64,000 nt of DNA from Charina bottae (GCA_023362775.1 JALMGJ010000020.1:186001-250000); one strand, 5' to 3'; shown: positions 57,401 through 61,637, counted from the first letter of the stretch. Program-made: numbers and translations. Notes: generated by a model from the sequence alone, not told the origin.

Positions 57401-57708
57401 TTTCTGCCTTCAAATCCAAAGCATTGCAGAACCCCAGATATTCAAATATATGGTTTTGGACATGGATTGTCATCATACAGCACATCAGTAATCTTCACTG
57501 TAAGATTTTTAATTATTTCTTCTATTAAACTATTACAGCTTTACGTATTTTCAGAAGGCATGACAGAAAGAAAAAGTATAAAGAAAGAACTGAAGTAAAT
57601 AGAGAAACTATGTTTTTTACCTGCACAGGAAGTTCCTTCATCGTTTTGAGCATGGAGGGGGGCCACGGCGGCGCAGAGCAGAACAGCTAAAAAGGCTTGT
57701 GAGAACAT
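5890..57708 (-). CDS. COL6A2: Collagen alpha-2(VI) chain, whole coding span (27 constitutive exons)
   Basis: COL6A2 encodes a secreted chain that pairs with alpha-1(VI) and alpha-3(VI) to build beaded microfibrils in the extracellular matrix. I joined 27 exons by canonical ag/gt borders and phase; they sum to 3,039 nt, or 1,012 residues plus TAG (human is about 1,019). Order: signal peptide ending near APLHA, N1 vWA domain with the metal-site motif DTSES, a 335-residue Gly-X-Y helix, the linker cysteines CGCC, C1 vWA (DSSES) and C2 vWA (DGSER, a degenerate metal site as in mammals), ending RWIC. The helix has one cysteine (GCK), expected for assembly disulfides, and three RGD triplets. The frame is intact throughout. 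Identification rests on recognition of family sequence; no search was run. Confidence 0.97.
7048..7259 (+). mobile_element. Tc1/mariner-like MITE, copy 1
   Basis: The ends CAGGTAGTCC...GGACTACTG are inverted repeats flanked by TA on both sides (7,046-7,047 and 7,260-7,261), the Tc1/mariner/pogo signature. It is non-coding. Confidence 0.8.
9965..10196 (-). mobile_element. tRNA-derived SINE
   Basis: Read on the minus strand it begins GAGAGCCAGTATGGTGTAG (A-box region), then a B-box-like GGTTCTAGTCC. It ends in an A-rich tail near 9,965. It is a squamate-type SINE; related copies are at 35.25-35.58 kb. Confidence 0.8.
12192..12650 (+). mobile_element. Tc1/mariner-like MITE, copy 2 (long form)
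   Basis: The inverted ends CAGGTAGTCC...GGACTACCTC are flanked by TA at 12,190-12,191 and 12,651-12,652. At 459 bp it is twice copy 1. It contains an internal inverted repeat: gatcgccatttgcgacctcc...ggtcacaaatggcgatc. Confidence 0.75.
13137..13411 (-). CDS. COL6A2: COL6A2 alternative 3' terminal exon (2C2a-type C terminus)
   Basis: The acceptor cacttgcag is followed by an open frame that fits phase 1 from exon 26, starting [10 protein letters not shown] and ending [10 protein letters not shown] before TGA at 13,137-13,139. Splicing here gives a chain of about 901 residues without the C2 domain. The segments [12 protein letters not shown] and MDLFIDTFK resemble the human COL6A2 2C2a isoform tail as I recall it. 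Its placement between exon 26 and the final exon also matches. A poly(A) site downstream was not identified. Confidence 0.88.
13673..13779 (+). repeat. (CTTC)n microsatellite
   Basis: About 27 copies of CTTC in an uninterrupted run inside a COL6A2 intron. The Phe-Leu-Pro-Ser frames it produces are not genes. Confidence 0.98.
14294..14450. mobile_element. Palindromic foldback element, full copy
   Basis: This is a near-perfect 157-bp palindrome centred at CAGTG/CACTG (14,370/14,371). Each arm runs ctgtggag...gcagacgtttcattgcc. The right arm has a small AAC insertion. Confidence 0.9.
14786..15077 (+). mobile_element. hAT-type MITE, copy 3 (GC-rich core)
   Basis: The TIRs are CAGTGCTTTCCAAACT and GAGTTTGGAAAGCTATG. 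The perfect 8-bp duplication ACTTAGAG is at 14,778-14,785 and 15,078-15,085. The core is very rich in GCC/CGC and CpG. Confidence 0.92.
15090..16095 (+). mobile_element. Degraded L1-like LINE ORF2 fragment
   Basis: Around 15,480-15,570 the plus strand reads [13 protein letters not shown], the conserved C-terminal L1 ORF2 pattern, followed by degraded downstream sequence. Stops and shifts are frequent. Ends are approximate. Confidence 0.5.
16928..17006 (+). mobile_element. Single arm of the foldback element
   Basis: This is one 79-bp arm identical in layout to the right arm of the palindrome at 14,294-14,450 (gcactgaagatgttgcctag to ccacag). No facing arm is present. Confidence 0.85.
17034..17198 (+). 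mobile_element. hAT-type MITE, copy 4 (short form)
   Basis: The perfect 8-bp duplication TTCTAGAA is at 17,026-17,033 and 17,199-17,206. The TIRs are as in copy 3. At 165 bp it lacks most of the GC-rich core. Confidence 0.92.
17348..17802. mobile_element. Inverted-repeat DNA element with tandem CCAAT/GC-box core
   Basis: The ends TTAGGCTGACCATA and TATGGTCAGCCTAA are inverted repeats, flanked by CTATTG on both sides (17,342-17,347 and 17,803-17,808). Inside are three tandem units of about 38 bp (17,588-17,700), each with GGGAGCCAATC and GGGGGCGGGG or a decayed form. Superfamily is unknown. Confidence 0.75.
18565..18603 (-). CDS. COL6A2: COL6A2 coding exon 26: C1-C2 linker
   Basis: This 39-nt exon encodes [13 protein letters not shown] and is phase 1 at both ends. 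It can be followed either by the final C2 exon or by the alternative terminal exon at 13,137-13,411. Confidence 0.95.
19523..19975 (-). CDS. COL6A2: COL6A2 coding exon 25: rest of the C1 vWA domain
   Basis: This 453-nt exon begins [10 protein letters not shown] and includes GGTWTPSAL (metal-site threonine) and [12 protein letters not shown] (metal-site aspartate). It ends LELCP in phase 1. The donor is GTCCAG/gtcggt. Confidence 0.97.
20691..20843 (-). CDS. COL6A2: COL6A2 coding exon 24: start of the C1 vWA domain
   Basis: This 153-nt exon starts [23 protein letters not shown] is the C1 metal-site motif. It ends SETG in phase 1 with donor ACAG/gtcagt. It is very close to the mammalian sequence. 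Confidence 0.97.
21814..21859 (-). CDS. COL6A2: COL6A2 coding exon 23: post-helix cysteine linker
   Basis: This 46-nt exon encodes [15 protein letters not shown] and matches the human post-helix linker (ECDVMTYVRETCGCC). It ends in phase 1. The donor TGTG/gtttgt is weak, but it is the only one that keeps frame with exon 24. Confidence 0.9.
22145..22180 (-). CDS. COL6A2: COL6A2 coding exon 22: end of the helix
   Basis: This 36-nt exon encodes [12 protein letters not shown], the last four triplets. With exons 4-21 it brings the helix to 335 residues. The donor is CTAACT/gtaagt. Confidence 0.95.
22330..23180 (-). mobile_element. Penelope-like retroelement 3' fragment, interrupted by a MITE
   Basis: On the minus strand the part near 22,690-22,790 reads [20 protein letters not shown], like the GIY-YIG-region sequence of Penelope elements. 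It ends with a decayed 3' tail (gatgaagtgagctgcaactc near 22,400). The hAT MITE at 22,795-23,093 splits it. It is degraded, with stops. Confidence 0.6.
22795..23093 (+). mobile_element. hAT-type MITE, copy 5 (GC-rich core)
   Basis: The TIRs are CAGGGCTTTCCAAACT and AAGTTTGGAAAGCCCTG. The 8-bp duplication is TATTAGAG/CATTAGAG, with one mismatch. It lies inside the Penelope-like fragment. Confidence 0.88.
23768..23993 (-). mobile_element. Tc1/mariner-like MITE, copy 3
   Basis: The ends CAGGTAGTCC...GGACTACC match the other copies; the internal sequence is the reverse complement of copy 1. Flanking TA has decayed. Confidence 0.7.
24892..25204 (+). mobile_element. hAT-type MITE, copy 6 (GC-rich core)
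   Basis: The perfect 8-bp duplication GATTAGAT is at 24,884-24,891 and 25,205-25,212. The core has inverted blocks around cggaagcgctgatgg and gccatcagcgcttccg. Confidence 0.92.
26061..26580 (+). mobile_element. Possible retroviral-type LTR (3' LTR or solo)
   Basis: A purine tract (ggaatggggggggga) ends directly at a TG start at 26,061, as a polypurine tract and LTR would. A TATA-like ataaaa is near 26,234 and AATAAA is at 26,469-26,474. The end is uncertain and no second LTR or clear retroviral gene was found. Confidence 0.35.
26803..26865 (-). CDS. COL6A2: COL6A2 coding exon 21: helix, 7 triplets
   Basis: This 63-nt exon starts [10 protein letters not shown] and ends GEPGPE. The acceptor is gtctttctag and the donor CCTGAG/gtacta. 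Confidence 0.95.
27703..27765 (-). CDS. COL6A2: COL6A2 coding exon 20: helix, 7 triplets, RGD
   Basis: This 63-nt exon starts [10 protein letters not shown] and ends GQPGED. The donor is GAAGAT/gtaagt. Glycine register is kept into the next exon. Confidence 0.95.
28285..28320 (-). CDS. COL6A2: COL6A2 coding exon 19: helix, 4 triplets
   Basis: This 36-nt exon encodes [12 protein letters not shown]. The acceptor is ctctttctag. A pentanucleotide array lies 40 bp upstream of it in the transcript. Confidence 0.94.
28361..28415 (+). repeat. (GATTA)n microsatellite
   Basis: Eleven uninterrupted copies of GATTA. On the COL6A2 strand this is (TAATC)n, lying 40-95 nt before the exon 19 acceptor. Confidence 0.98.
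29466..29516 (-). CDS. COL6A2: COL6A2 coding exon 18: helix with an imperfection
   Basis: At 51 nt and 17 residues this exon is not a multiple of three triplets. It contains GLSLPG, where two extra residues break the Gly-X-Y register. Human COL6A2 has the same kind of break (GFSYPG). The donor is CCCGG/gtatgt. Confidence 0.93.
29700..30470 (+). mobile_element. L1 LINE 3' fragment (end of ORF2 plus 3' UTR)
   Basis: The plus strand encodes a decayed L1 ORF2 C terminus: [17 protein letters not shown] near 29,855-29,905 and [14 protein letters not shown] before a stop at about 30,212. An A/T-rich 3' UTR follows. It is 5' truncated. Confidence 0.75.
30478..30567 (+). mobile_element. BovB / Sauria-SINE type 3' tail
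   Basis: gttcgccgccttgagttatttat followed by aataaaggcggg and an A/T-rich tail is the conserved 3' end shared by BovB LINEs and Sauria SINEs of squamates. The 5' part is missing. Confidence 0.7.
30568..30643 (+). repeat. 76-bp direct repeat, left copy
   Basis: This is identical over 76 bp to 35,031-35,106. It ends exactly at the first TG of the copia LTR. Confidence 0.97.
30644..31030 (+). mobile_element. Ty1/copia 5' LTR
   Basis: The sequence starts TGTTGGGC and ends CTGCA (the TG...CA rule). It contains a TATA-like tatataag near 30,860. It directly precedes the gag leader. No matching 3' LTR exists in the window. Confidence 0.75.
31318..31662 (+). pseudogene. copia gag, N-terminal part (frameshifted)
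   Basis: The frame from ATG at 31,318 encodes the typical copia Gag opening ([16 protein letters not shown]). It closes at 31,662, and the rest of Gag continues in a different frame from about 31,655, so there is at least one frameshift. Upstream in-frame sequence is probably leader. Confidence 0.8.
31655..33271 (+). pseudogene. copia gag C-terminus, protease and integrase
   Basis: This frame holds a zinc knuckle CX2CX4HX4C (about 31,985-32,026), protease DSGA (about 32,138), the integrase HHCC region (about 32,517-32,640), and the catalytic D, D and E near 32,713, 32,899 and 32,995. It ends at an in-frame TAA at 33,269-33,271, directly continued by the next open stretch. Confidence 0.9.
33272..35098 (+). 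pseudogene. copia reverse transcriptase and RNase H (3' truncated)
   Basis: This is in the same frame as the integrase part, after the TAA. Reverse transcriptase motifs include [23 protein letters not shown] and FVDD (about 34,193). RNase H motifs include [17 protein letters not shown] and SKHVDIKYH. The frame runs into the 76-bp repeat at 35,031 and stops there, so the true pol end is lost. Confidence 0.92.
35031..35106 (+). repeat. 76-bp direct repeat, right copy
   Basis: This is identical to 30,568-30,643. It abuts the broken pol end on the left and ordinary intron sequence on the right. Confidence 0.97.
35255..35580 (-). mobile_element. tRNA-derived SINE with an internal tandem duplication
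   Basis: This is the same family as 9,965-10,196 on the minus strand, ending in a (CA)n-like tail. A segment of about 82 bp holding the B-box region is present twice (about 35,369-35,451 and 35,451-35,533). Confidence 0.8.
35844..35906 (-). CDS. COL6A2: COL6A2 coding exon 17: helix, 7 triplets, RGD
   Basis: This 63-nt exon starts [10 protein letters not shown] and contains ERGDMG. The donor is CCCAAG/gtaaga. The next intron is one of the longest (about 6.3 kb) and holds the copia element. Confidence 0.95.
36683..36912 (+). mobile_element. hAT-Charlie-like MITE carrying the CCAAT/GC-box repeat
   Basis: The ends CAGCGGTCCCCAACCTTTC and AGGTTGGGGACCCCTG are hAT-Charlie-type inverted repeats. 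The 8-bp duplication is CTGTAGAT/CTGTAAAT, with one mismatch. The core has about three tandem units with GGAGCCAATC or GGAGCCAATT and GGGGTGGGG/GGGGCGGGG. Confidence 0.85.
36939..37001 (-). CDS. COL6A2: COL6A2 coding exon 16: helix, 7 triplets
   Basis: This 63-nt exon starts [10 protein letters not shown]. The donor is AACCCT/gtgagt. A hAT-like element begins only 18 bp into the following intron. Confidence 0.95.
37676..38260 (-). mobile_element. L2-like LINE 3' fragment
   Basis: On the minus strand about 37,900-38,080 reads [20 protein letters not shown], a standard LINE reverse-transcriptase C terminus. It is followed by a 3' end with the motif accgcccagagttcc...gggcggt and an (AAAT)n tail at 37,676-37,702. 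Confidence 0.75.
38517..38579 (-). CDS. COL6A2: COL6A2 coding exon 15: helix, 7 triplets
   Basis: This 63-nt exon runs from [10 protein letters not shown] to KGRN. The donor is GAAAT/gtatga. The length matches the homologous human exon. Confidence 0.92.
39517..39579 (-). CDS. COL6A2: COL6A2 coding exon 14: helix, 7 triplets, RGD
   Basis: This 63-nt exon starts GRRGDPG, an RGD conserved with mammals. The donor is GGCAAA/gtaagt and the acceptor gttttgccaag. Confidence 0.94.
40425..40514 (-). CDS. COL6A2: COL6A2 coding exon 13: helix, 10 triplets
   Basis: At 90 nt this is the longest helix exon; it starts [10 protein letters not shown] and ends GPKGEP. The acceptor is the rather weak cattttcaaag. 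The donor is GAACCT/gtaaga. Confidence 0.93.
40894..41115 (+). mobile_element. hAT-type MITE, copy 7
   Basis: The perfect 8-bp duplication GCCTGGAT is at 40,886-40,893 and 41,116-41,123. The TIRs are CAGTACTTTCCAAAG and CAGTTTGGAAAGCTATG. The core is CpG-rich. Confidence 0.92.
41499..41561 (-). CDS. COL6A2: COL6A2 coding exon 12: helix, 7 triplets
   Basis: This 63-nt exon starts [10 protein letters not shown]. The donor is AGCCCT/gtatgt and the acceptor is ctgtttcag. Confidence 0.95.
42160..42291 (+). repeat. Compound (ATTGT)n(ATTGA)n pentanucleotide repeat
   Basis: About nine ATTGT units are followed by about seventeen ATTGA units. On the minus strand it is the (TTCAA)n tail of the LINE end at 42,292-42,330. 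Confidence 0.97.
42292..42330 (-). mobile_element. LINE 3' end (gggcggtcatagaaatt)
   Basis: On the minus strand it reads gggagatgggcggtcatagaaatt, then runs into the pentanucleotide repeat. It has the same terminal motif as the LINE end near 37.7 kb. Confidence 0.6.
43774..43836 (-). CDS. COL6A2: COL6A2 coding exon 11: helix, 7 triplets
   Basis: This 63-nt exon starts [10 protein letters not shown]. The acceptor is preceded by a (TC)n microsatellite. The donor, ATAAAG/gtccgt, departs from consensus after GT. Confidence 0.93.
43842..43890 (+). repeat. (GA)n microsatellite
   Basis: About 49 bp of GA repeats with a few AAA interruptions begin 6 bp from the exon 11 border. On the COL6A2 strand it is (TC)n in the polypyrimidine position. 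Confidence 0.95.
44362..44688 (+). mobile_element. hAT-type MITE, copy 8 (left end eroded)
   Basis: The right TIR is GAGTTTGGAAAGCTGTG. The left TIR has lost its CAG start and has a duplicated tttccaaac. The flanking 8-mers TTCTATAC/TTCCATAC differ at one site. The GC-rich core is present. Confidence 0.82.
45641..45694 (-). CDS. COL6A2: COL6A2 coding exon 10: helix, 6 triplets, with the helix cysteine
   Basis: This 54-nt exon contains [11 protein letters not shown]. The single helical cysteine is the residue expected to form the disulfide used in collagen VI dimer/tetramer assembly. The donor is GACAGG/gtagga. Confidence 0.96.
46540..46584 (-). CDS. COL6A2: COL6A2 coding exon 9: helix, 5 triplets
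   Basis: This 45-nt in-phase exon ends GRNGTDGQK. It contains an NGT sequon within the helix. The donor is CAGAAG/gtaagg. Confidence 0.95.
46674..46700 (-). CDS. COL6A2: COL6A2 coding exon 8: helix, 3 triplets
   Basis: This 27-nt microexon encodes GEFGADGRK, which matches the human segment as I recall it. The intron between it and exon 9 is only 89 bp. Confidence 0.94.
47608..47634 (-). CDS. COL6A2: COL6A2 coding exon 7: helix, 3 triplets
   Basis: This 27-nt microexon encodes GIPGVKGEK. It has a strong acceptor (ttttccag) and a GTAAGG donor. Confidence 0.93.
48349..48467 (+). repeat. (TG)n / (TATG)n / (TA)n compound microsatellite
   Basis: A TG run, TATG-type repeats and a long TA run end at the A-rich tail of the neighbouring SINE. 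Confidence 0.97.
48470..48808 (-). mobile_element. tRNA-derived SINE (ACA-SINE type)
   Basis: On the minus strand it starts GGGGCGTGGTGGCTCAGCGGG (A box), has B box GGTTCGAATCC, and ends ggaacctttacctttat. It is a common squamate SINE. It has inserted into an AT/AC microsatellite whose other half lies at 48,809-48,874. Confidence 0.85.
48809..48874 (+). repeat. (TA)n(CA)n(TACA)n microsatellite
   Basis: Alternating TA, AC and ATAC units continue the repeat interrupted by the SINE. Confidence 0.93.
48946..48990 (-). CDS. COL6A2: COL6A2 coding exon 6: helix, 5 triplets
   Basis: This is a 45-nt in-phase exon starting GDPGIEGP. The donor is CTAAG/gtaagt. Confidence 0.96.
48991..50612 (-). other. 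COL6A2 intron 5
   Basis: This intron contains the (ATCC)n array and a short (GA)n near 50,224-50,243. Nothing else is recognised. Confidence 0.55.
49260..49309 (+). repeat. (ATCC)n microsatellite
   Basis: About twelve copies of ATCC in an intron. Confidence 0.97.
50613..50666 (-). CDS. COL6A2: COL6A2 coding exon 5: helix, 6 triplets
   Basis: This is a 54-nt in-phase exon of Gly-X-Y repeats beginning GAKGNMG. The donor is CACAA/gtgagt. 54 nt is the classical collagen exon unit. Confidence 0.96.
50667..52279 (-). other. COL6A2 intron 4
   Basis: Besides the foldback element, a 129-codon frame on the minus strand (50,882-51,271) is present but has no recognisable domain and lacks neighbours that would support it as a gene. 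Confidence 0.45.
51736..51862. mobile_element. Palindromic foldback element, second copy
   Basis: The arms ctgtggagtccttggtgctc and gagcaccaaggactccacag face each other around a short centre (ttgcctggtcaggcaa). The family is as at 14,294-14,450 but the loop is diverged. Confidence 0.87.
52280..52345 (-). CDS. COL6A2: COL6A2 coding exon 4: linker cysteines and start of the helix
   Basis: This 66-nt exon encodes [10 protein letters not shown] followed by four Gly-X-Y triplets ([12 protein letters not shown]). The two cysteines precede the helix as in other vertebrates. The acceptor is a long pyrimidine tract ending ttttttag; the donor is AAAAG/gtaaag. Confidence 0.95.
52927..52947 (-). CDS. 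COL6A2: COL6A2 coding exon 3: 21-nt linker microexon
   Basis: This microexon encodes KQDAFEK between N1 and the helix. Both borders are canonical (ccaacag and gtaagt) and the phase is 0 at each end. It corresponds to the human linker KHEAYGE, which supports it despite its size. Confidence 0.9.
52948..55050 (-). other. COL6A2 intron 2
   Basis: This is about half CR1 remnant. The rest (52,948-53,739) shows no feature. Confidence 0.55.
53740..54950 (+). mobile_element. CR1 LINE 5' fragment (ORF1 with esterase domain)
   Basis: The stretch near 54,260-54,430 encodes [17 protein letters not shown] and [10 protein letters not shown], the lipase/esterase-like domain of CR1 ORF1. Upstream near 53,840-53,930 is the cysteine-rich N-terminal part. 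Stops and shifts show it is dead. The right end is approximate. Confidence 0.75.
55051..55646 (-). CDS. COL6A2: COL6A2 coding exon 2: N1 von Willebrand A domain
   Basis: This 596-nt exon encodes the whole N1 vWA domain. It opens with [11 protein letters not shown] after the split codon. MIDAS motifs are visible: DTSES near the start, the threonine in [10 protein letters not shown], and the aspartate in VITDGHVTG. An NMT glycosylation sequon follows TDCALS. The exon ends in phase 0 at GTTATG/gtaaga. Confidence 0.97.
55647..57620 (-). other. COL6A2 intron between the signal-peptide exon and the N1 exon
   Basis: I see no recognisable gene or repeat in these 2 kb. Confidence 0.5.
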
Positions 57709-57737
57709 CGCAACAATTCTGCCGTATGCTTCACGTC
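57621..57737 (-). CDS. COL6A2: COL6A2 coding exon 1: start codon and signal peptide
   Basis: The acceptor (cctagcag) is at 57,737 and the ATG at 57,708. The peptide begins [12 protein letters not shown] with a hydrophobic core ending near APLHA, a typical secretory signal, followed by a short spacer. The donor CCTGTGCAG/gtaaaa leaves phase 1. Earlier in-frame codons lie beyond the acceptor, so this ATG is preferred. Confidence 0.9.
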
Positions 57738-57759
57738 CTGCTAGGATAGAGCCAGCAAA

Positions 57760-57990
57760 AGAGTTGGAACGTTTTGAGTTGACTAAGGCATCGGAGCATC
57801 GGATGGCGGGAAGATGCCCTATGCAGAGTGAGGGTTTTAGTCCACCTAGTCCAGCAGGGTTTATATGAACTGGCAGCAAAGGCTACCCAGTTTCAGGCAG
57901 GAGATTTTCCAGCACTCCCTGGAGATGTCAGGGATTGAAATAAGGAGCTTTTGCATGGAAAGTAGGTCCTGTTTCCGAGCCACCACTTTT
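57760..57990 (-). mobile_element. Possible decayed SINE
   Basis: On the minus strand it begins ggtggctcggaaacagg and has a B-box-like motif (tttcaatccctg), resembling a tRNA-derived SINE. It is heavily decayed. Confidence 0.3.
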
Positions 57991-58367
57991 ACAAGGCATG
58001 CATATTGTAAATAGCAGCAAGCATTTCTTTCCAGCATGATCTTTGGAATGATACGGAGGATGTTGTTACTTTTTAACAATAAAAAGGGTGTGGTATTTTA
58101 AATATCCCACCATAGAGATTTGTCTCCTTCCCCCATTCTTGATTGAGCTTGTTCCACAAACTTACCAGACTTTTCTAGGGAAAGGGAATTAAATTGGAAA
58201 GAACAAGGCAAGTGAATGAATATGGAAGAAGAAGAAGGAGATATCTCATTATTAATCTGGAATCCAAACCAAGGTGGTTATTTCATCAGTCTTGGGAATA
58301 CCCTGAATTTTTAGTGGAACTTAGTTTGTAAAAATCCAGTATGAATGTGGCCTGGTGGAACGACTTG

Positions 58368-58368
58368 T

Positions 58369-58443
<75 letters not shown>

Positions 58444-58488
58444 CATTCATTCATTCATTCATTCATTCATTCATTCATTCATTCATTC
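58368..58488 (+). repeat. (TTTC)n(ATTC)n compound microsatellite
   Basis: About 19 TTTC units are followed by about 11 ATTC units. It continues from the LINE end at 58,489, whose minus-strand tail is (TGAA)n. Confidence 0.97.
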
Positions 58489-58770
58489 AACAGACGTATA
58501 GAGCCACCCATCAGCCAAGGAATTCTGGGTGGCAAACAGAAATAAAAACATTCACCAAACTATACAAATCCATTAAAAAGAAAGTGGGCCAAGGTCCTAA
58601 AAATCCCATTATCACCACATAATATTAGTTTATAATATTAATAATAATAATAATATTAATAAAACCATATCCATACCAGAGCTCCATCAACATCCTGGCC
58701 CCAGTGCCTAGGGGAAGAGCCAGGCCTTCACAACCTTCTGGAAGGCCAACAGGATCGGGGCTGTCCATAT
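58489..58770 (-). mobile_element. L2-like LINE 3' fragment
   Basis: On the minus strand it includes a gaaggttgtgaaggcctggct segment and a 3' end gccacccagaattccttgg with a tetranucleotide tail. The layout matches the 37.7-kb fragment. The left tail grades into the microsatellite. Confidence 0.55.
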
Positions 58771-59129
58771 CTTACTTTATCCTGAGTTAAACTAAGCAGA
58801 CTTCTAGTCCTTAAGCAGAGCTATCATATCTGGGCTTGCAAAGTCCAGTGGAACACTAGATAGCAACAGAAAGATATAGAAAACGGTAACTCTTTGCTGC
58901 CATCTACTGGTGACCTGGACTTTTAGAGCTCTGATGAGGTTGCCCTACAAGAAGATACAGTATTAACCTGGTCAGATTGCAAAATAATGTATTGTATATT
59001 ATGTATAAATAGCCATGAACCAATATAGCATTAACTCTAGACTTTGGTGAATTCTTTGTATGCATCCTGTCTAGCACCTTCCTTGCCCATCTGTGAAAGT
59101 TCTAAGAAAGCAGAATTAGGCAGATGTTT

Positions 59130-59830
59130 CTAGCATGAGGAACACATGGCGTGAGGAACACAATGAGGGGACAAACGCTTCTCCAAAGAGAGCAGGCTTG
59201 CAGCCTGGATCCTCTTTCACTGAGTTTGTAGTGGCTTTGCTTGGAACTGGTCACTCATACCTTTACCATCTCTCGGATTACTGTAATTTGTTTACATGGG
59301 ACTGCCCTTGGGGACCCTTTGAAAACTTCAGTGGTCCAAAAGGCAGCTGCCAACAGGCCCACTCGTCAGTCTTGGCAGAGTCACGTTATACCAGTGCTGA
59401 AGGACTTTCACTGGTGACCAGTGCCTTTCCACCTGTAATTCACTACCTTTAGGTCCTGTATGGCTTGGAGCCTGGGTATCTAATGGACCACATGTCCCAG
59501 ATAGATTCTGCCTGCCCAATCTGGACAGCGAGGGTCCCCATCTACTGAGAGATGTAGCAGGAGGGAATCCAACGGTGGGCTTCTCTGTGGGGCTCCCCTT
59601 CTACGGTACAGACGGCCTCGCGAGGTGAGGGCAGTTTCCCAGAAGCTAGCCTTTACTGACTGGTGTCATCAGCACTGATATTGGTTAATGTTTTACAGTA
59701 AAATTTGCATTTAATGCCACTCACTTTGTACTTATTGTTTTATTTTATGCTACTATCTTTAAGTAATGTAGAGTCTACTAAGCATTCAGGCAGGGATAAA
59801 TCTCACCAGTAAAATAAGTAAATAATACAA
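59130..59830 (+). mobile_element. L2-like LINE fragment
   Basis: The plus strand reads, with frameshifts, DYCNLFTWDC...EGLSLVTSAFPPVIHYL...YGLEPGYLMDH, a decayed LINE reverse-transcriptase C terminus. Copies related to it include 990-1,215. Confidence 0.6.
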
Positions 59831-60030
59831 AATATACTTGGCCTGAGACACTGGGATGCATACACAAAATGGCAGAATTCATGTGATGACATCACTGTGC
59901 ACAAGTCATCATTTTGGTGTCACTGTGGTTTGTTACAGATGCCAGGGAACATAGTATAATTATTGTAGAGTAGTGTTACCTCCCTCAATAGCAGTTGGAC
60001 TGAAGGGAAGCTCTCTATGATACAGTAGTA

Positions 60031-60322
60031 TCAATCAAAACCTTTATTGGCATTAAAAGTACAAAATACAAAAAACATGACATGTCATGAGAGTAGCCAG
60101 AGAAAAAGCCATACTCATTGGGAGATCTGTTTACATTTTCTTTTAAGTACTTCATCTAAGAATTTAGCTACTATTCTGGTGGTTTCAAATACAACATTAC
60201 TCAGTAGATATTGGCAAGATGATACAGTATTTACAGCATTTAACGGATATTTACCCTGAAAAGGTTTTAAAAGTAATTCATACCGAAGGAACTCGCTTCT
60301 CGGCCTTTTGGCTAAGATCAAG
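60031..60322 (-). mobile_element. LINE 3' insertion fused to an inverted U2 snRNA piece
   Basis: On the minus strand a truncated LINE (encoding KYPLNAVNTVSSCQYLLS) ends with aatgccaataaaggttttga. A perfect 13-bp target duplication TGATACAGTAGTA flanks the whole unit (60,018-60,030 and 60,323-60,335). Its 5' end is a U2 snRNA fragment in opposite orientation. Confidence 0.8.
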
Positions 60323-60324
60323 TG
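60293..60324 (+). pseudogene. RNU2: U2 snRNA 5'-end fragment
   Basis: The run tcgcttctcggccttttggc plus taagatcaagtg matches nucleotides 2-33 of vertebrate U2 snRNA as I know it, without mismatch. It lacks the rest of U2 (Sm site, stem-loops III/IV), so it is a fragment and not a working gene. Confidence 0.88.
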
Positions 60325-61304
60325 ATACAGTAGTAGTAGACAATTGGGCAAAGTATCCAAATGCCCATATTAAGTGGCTGCTTTTGTACCTTTTCTGGGT
60401 GATCTAACAGCAGAAGTTCAAGGACCTGCATCTGTGGGACTCTCTAAATCTACTACAGTATTTTTCATCCCAGCTGTAATGTTTTCAGTATACAAACAAT
60501 CCTGCTCTCATTTTGCCTCCAGAAATGGCAGGTTAAGTGAGAGAGTCTGGCCTGATTCATGGATATTGTAATTTACTCAGCAGCATTGTTTCTGGGAGCG
60601 TACCATCTCAGAATGCAATGCTTATTTTCATGATTATTAAATAAAGTCCCCACAGAAAGCAACGTTCTTTATATGTCAATGGAAGGCGTGGCCTTTGTTT
60701 GGAAGAGCCTTCAGTCACGCAAGCAATTGCCCTGCACACACGGAAGCACCATCAGGGATTCCCCCACCTCCCCTGTGGCCCCATCAGGAGTCAGCCCCAT
60801 GGCTTGCCACAGACCATCAATGAACTCTAGAGGTGAGCAGAACAAACACCAGACCACCGCCCAGACCACGTCCTCTTCAAGTCAACTTGCTCCCAAGGTG
60901 GTTCTAAAACTGGAGAGAACACCCATGGTAGAGATGGAGTCGCAGATTTTCCAGGAGGCCTAAAAGGGCAGCTTTAAGCAACGTCTTCCTGATTTCATCA
61001 GATTTTAGGAGCTTCACAGTTTTTTTGGCTTCCACACAGTCTGTTAGGTTTAATAAAAAAATAACTTAAAAATCTGTATCTGGATTTTAAAAAGTACTGG
61101 GTGTTGCTGATGTATTCTACTTAAGAAAAAATAATGTGGTCATTAATGAGCATTTACCAGTTAGACAGCTGTGATTTGGCTTATATATACACACAGTATA
61201 AATGCATTCTTCTGCAGATACGAGAAAAGGCAAGGGACAAAAACTGAAGCCATTTTCAAAAAGGAATGAATACTGAGCTGTGGCTTCTCCCCATAACTTG
61301 AGTC

Positions 61305-61637
61305 TCATAAACCCCAGAATTGAGGAATATAAGCTGTTGGTGAAAATAACAATGTTGTCCCTACAAATCTGATTTGATCTGCAGCCATTCCACTGAACTC
61401 CCAGTTCTTACGTTTAAAGTGCTTAAGTGTAAGATTAAACAAATCAGGCATTTTCAGGCCTGCATATCCAGGAATTCCAGTTCCAGTTTGGATCTCTAAA
61501 TCGCATTGTGCCCTTACTTGGAAAACAGATTGCATAGGACAGTTATAACGCTCTGGGTTAAGTTGCCCCTTTATGTTTAATAGTGAGGCCAACAAGATTT
61601 CAGAAAAATGTGGATCTGAAAACAATCGCTCCCACAT
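61305..61637 (-). other. Unrecognised open frame of 110 codons
   Basis: An uninterrupted frame starts MWERLFSDPHFSE and ends YIPQFWGL. I recognise no domain. It may be a decayed retroelement piece or chance; no splice context supports it. Confidence 0.15.

Noticed and set aside
60293..60324. A working U2 snRNA gene
   Set aside because: Only the first about 33 nt are present and they lie within a LINE insertion bounded by target duplications.
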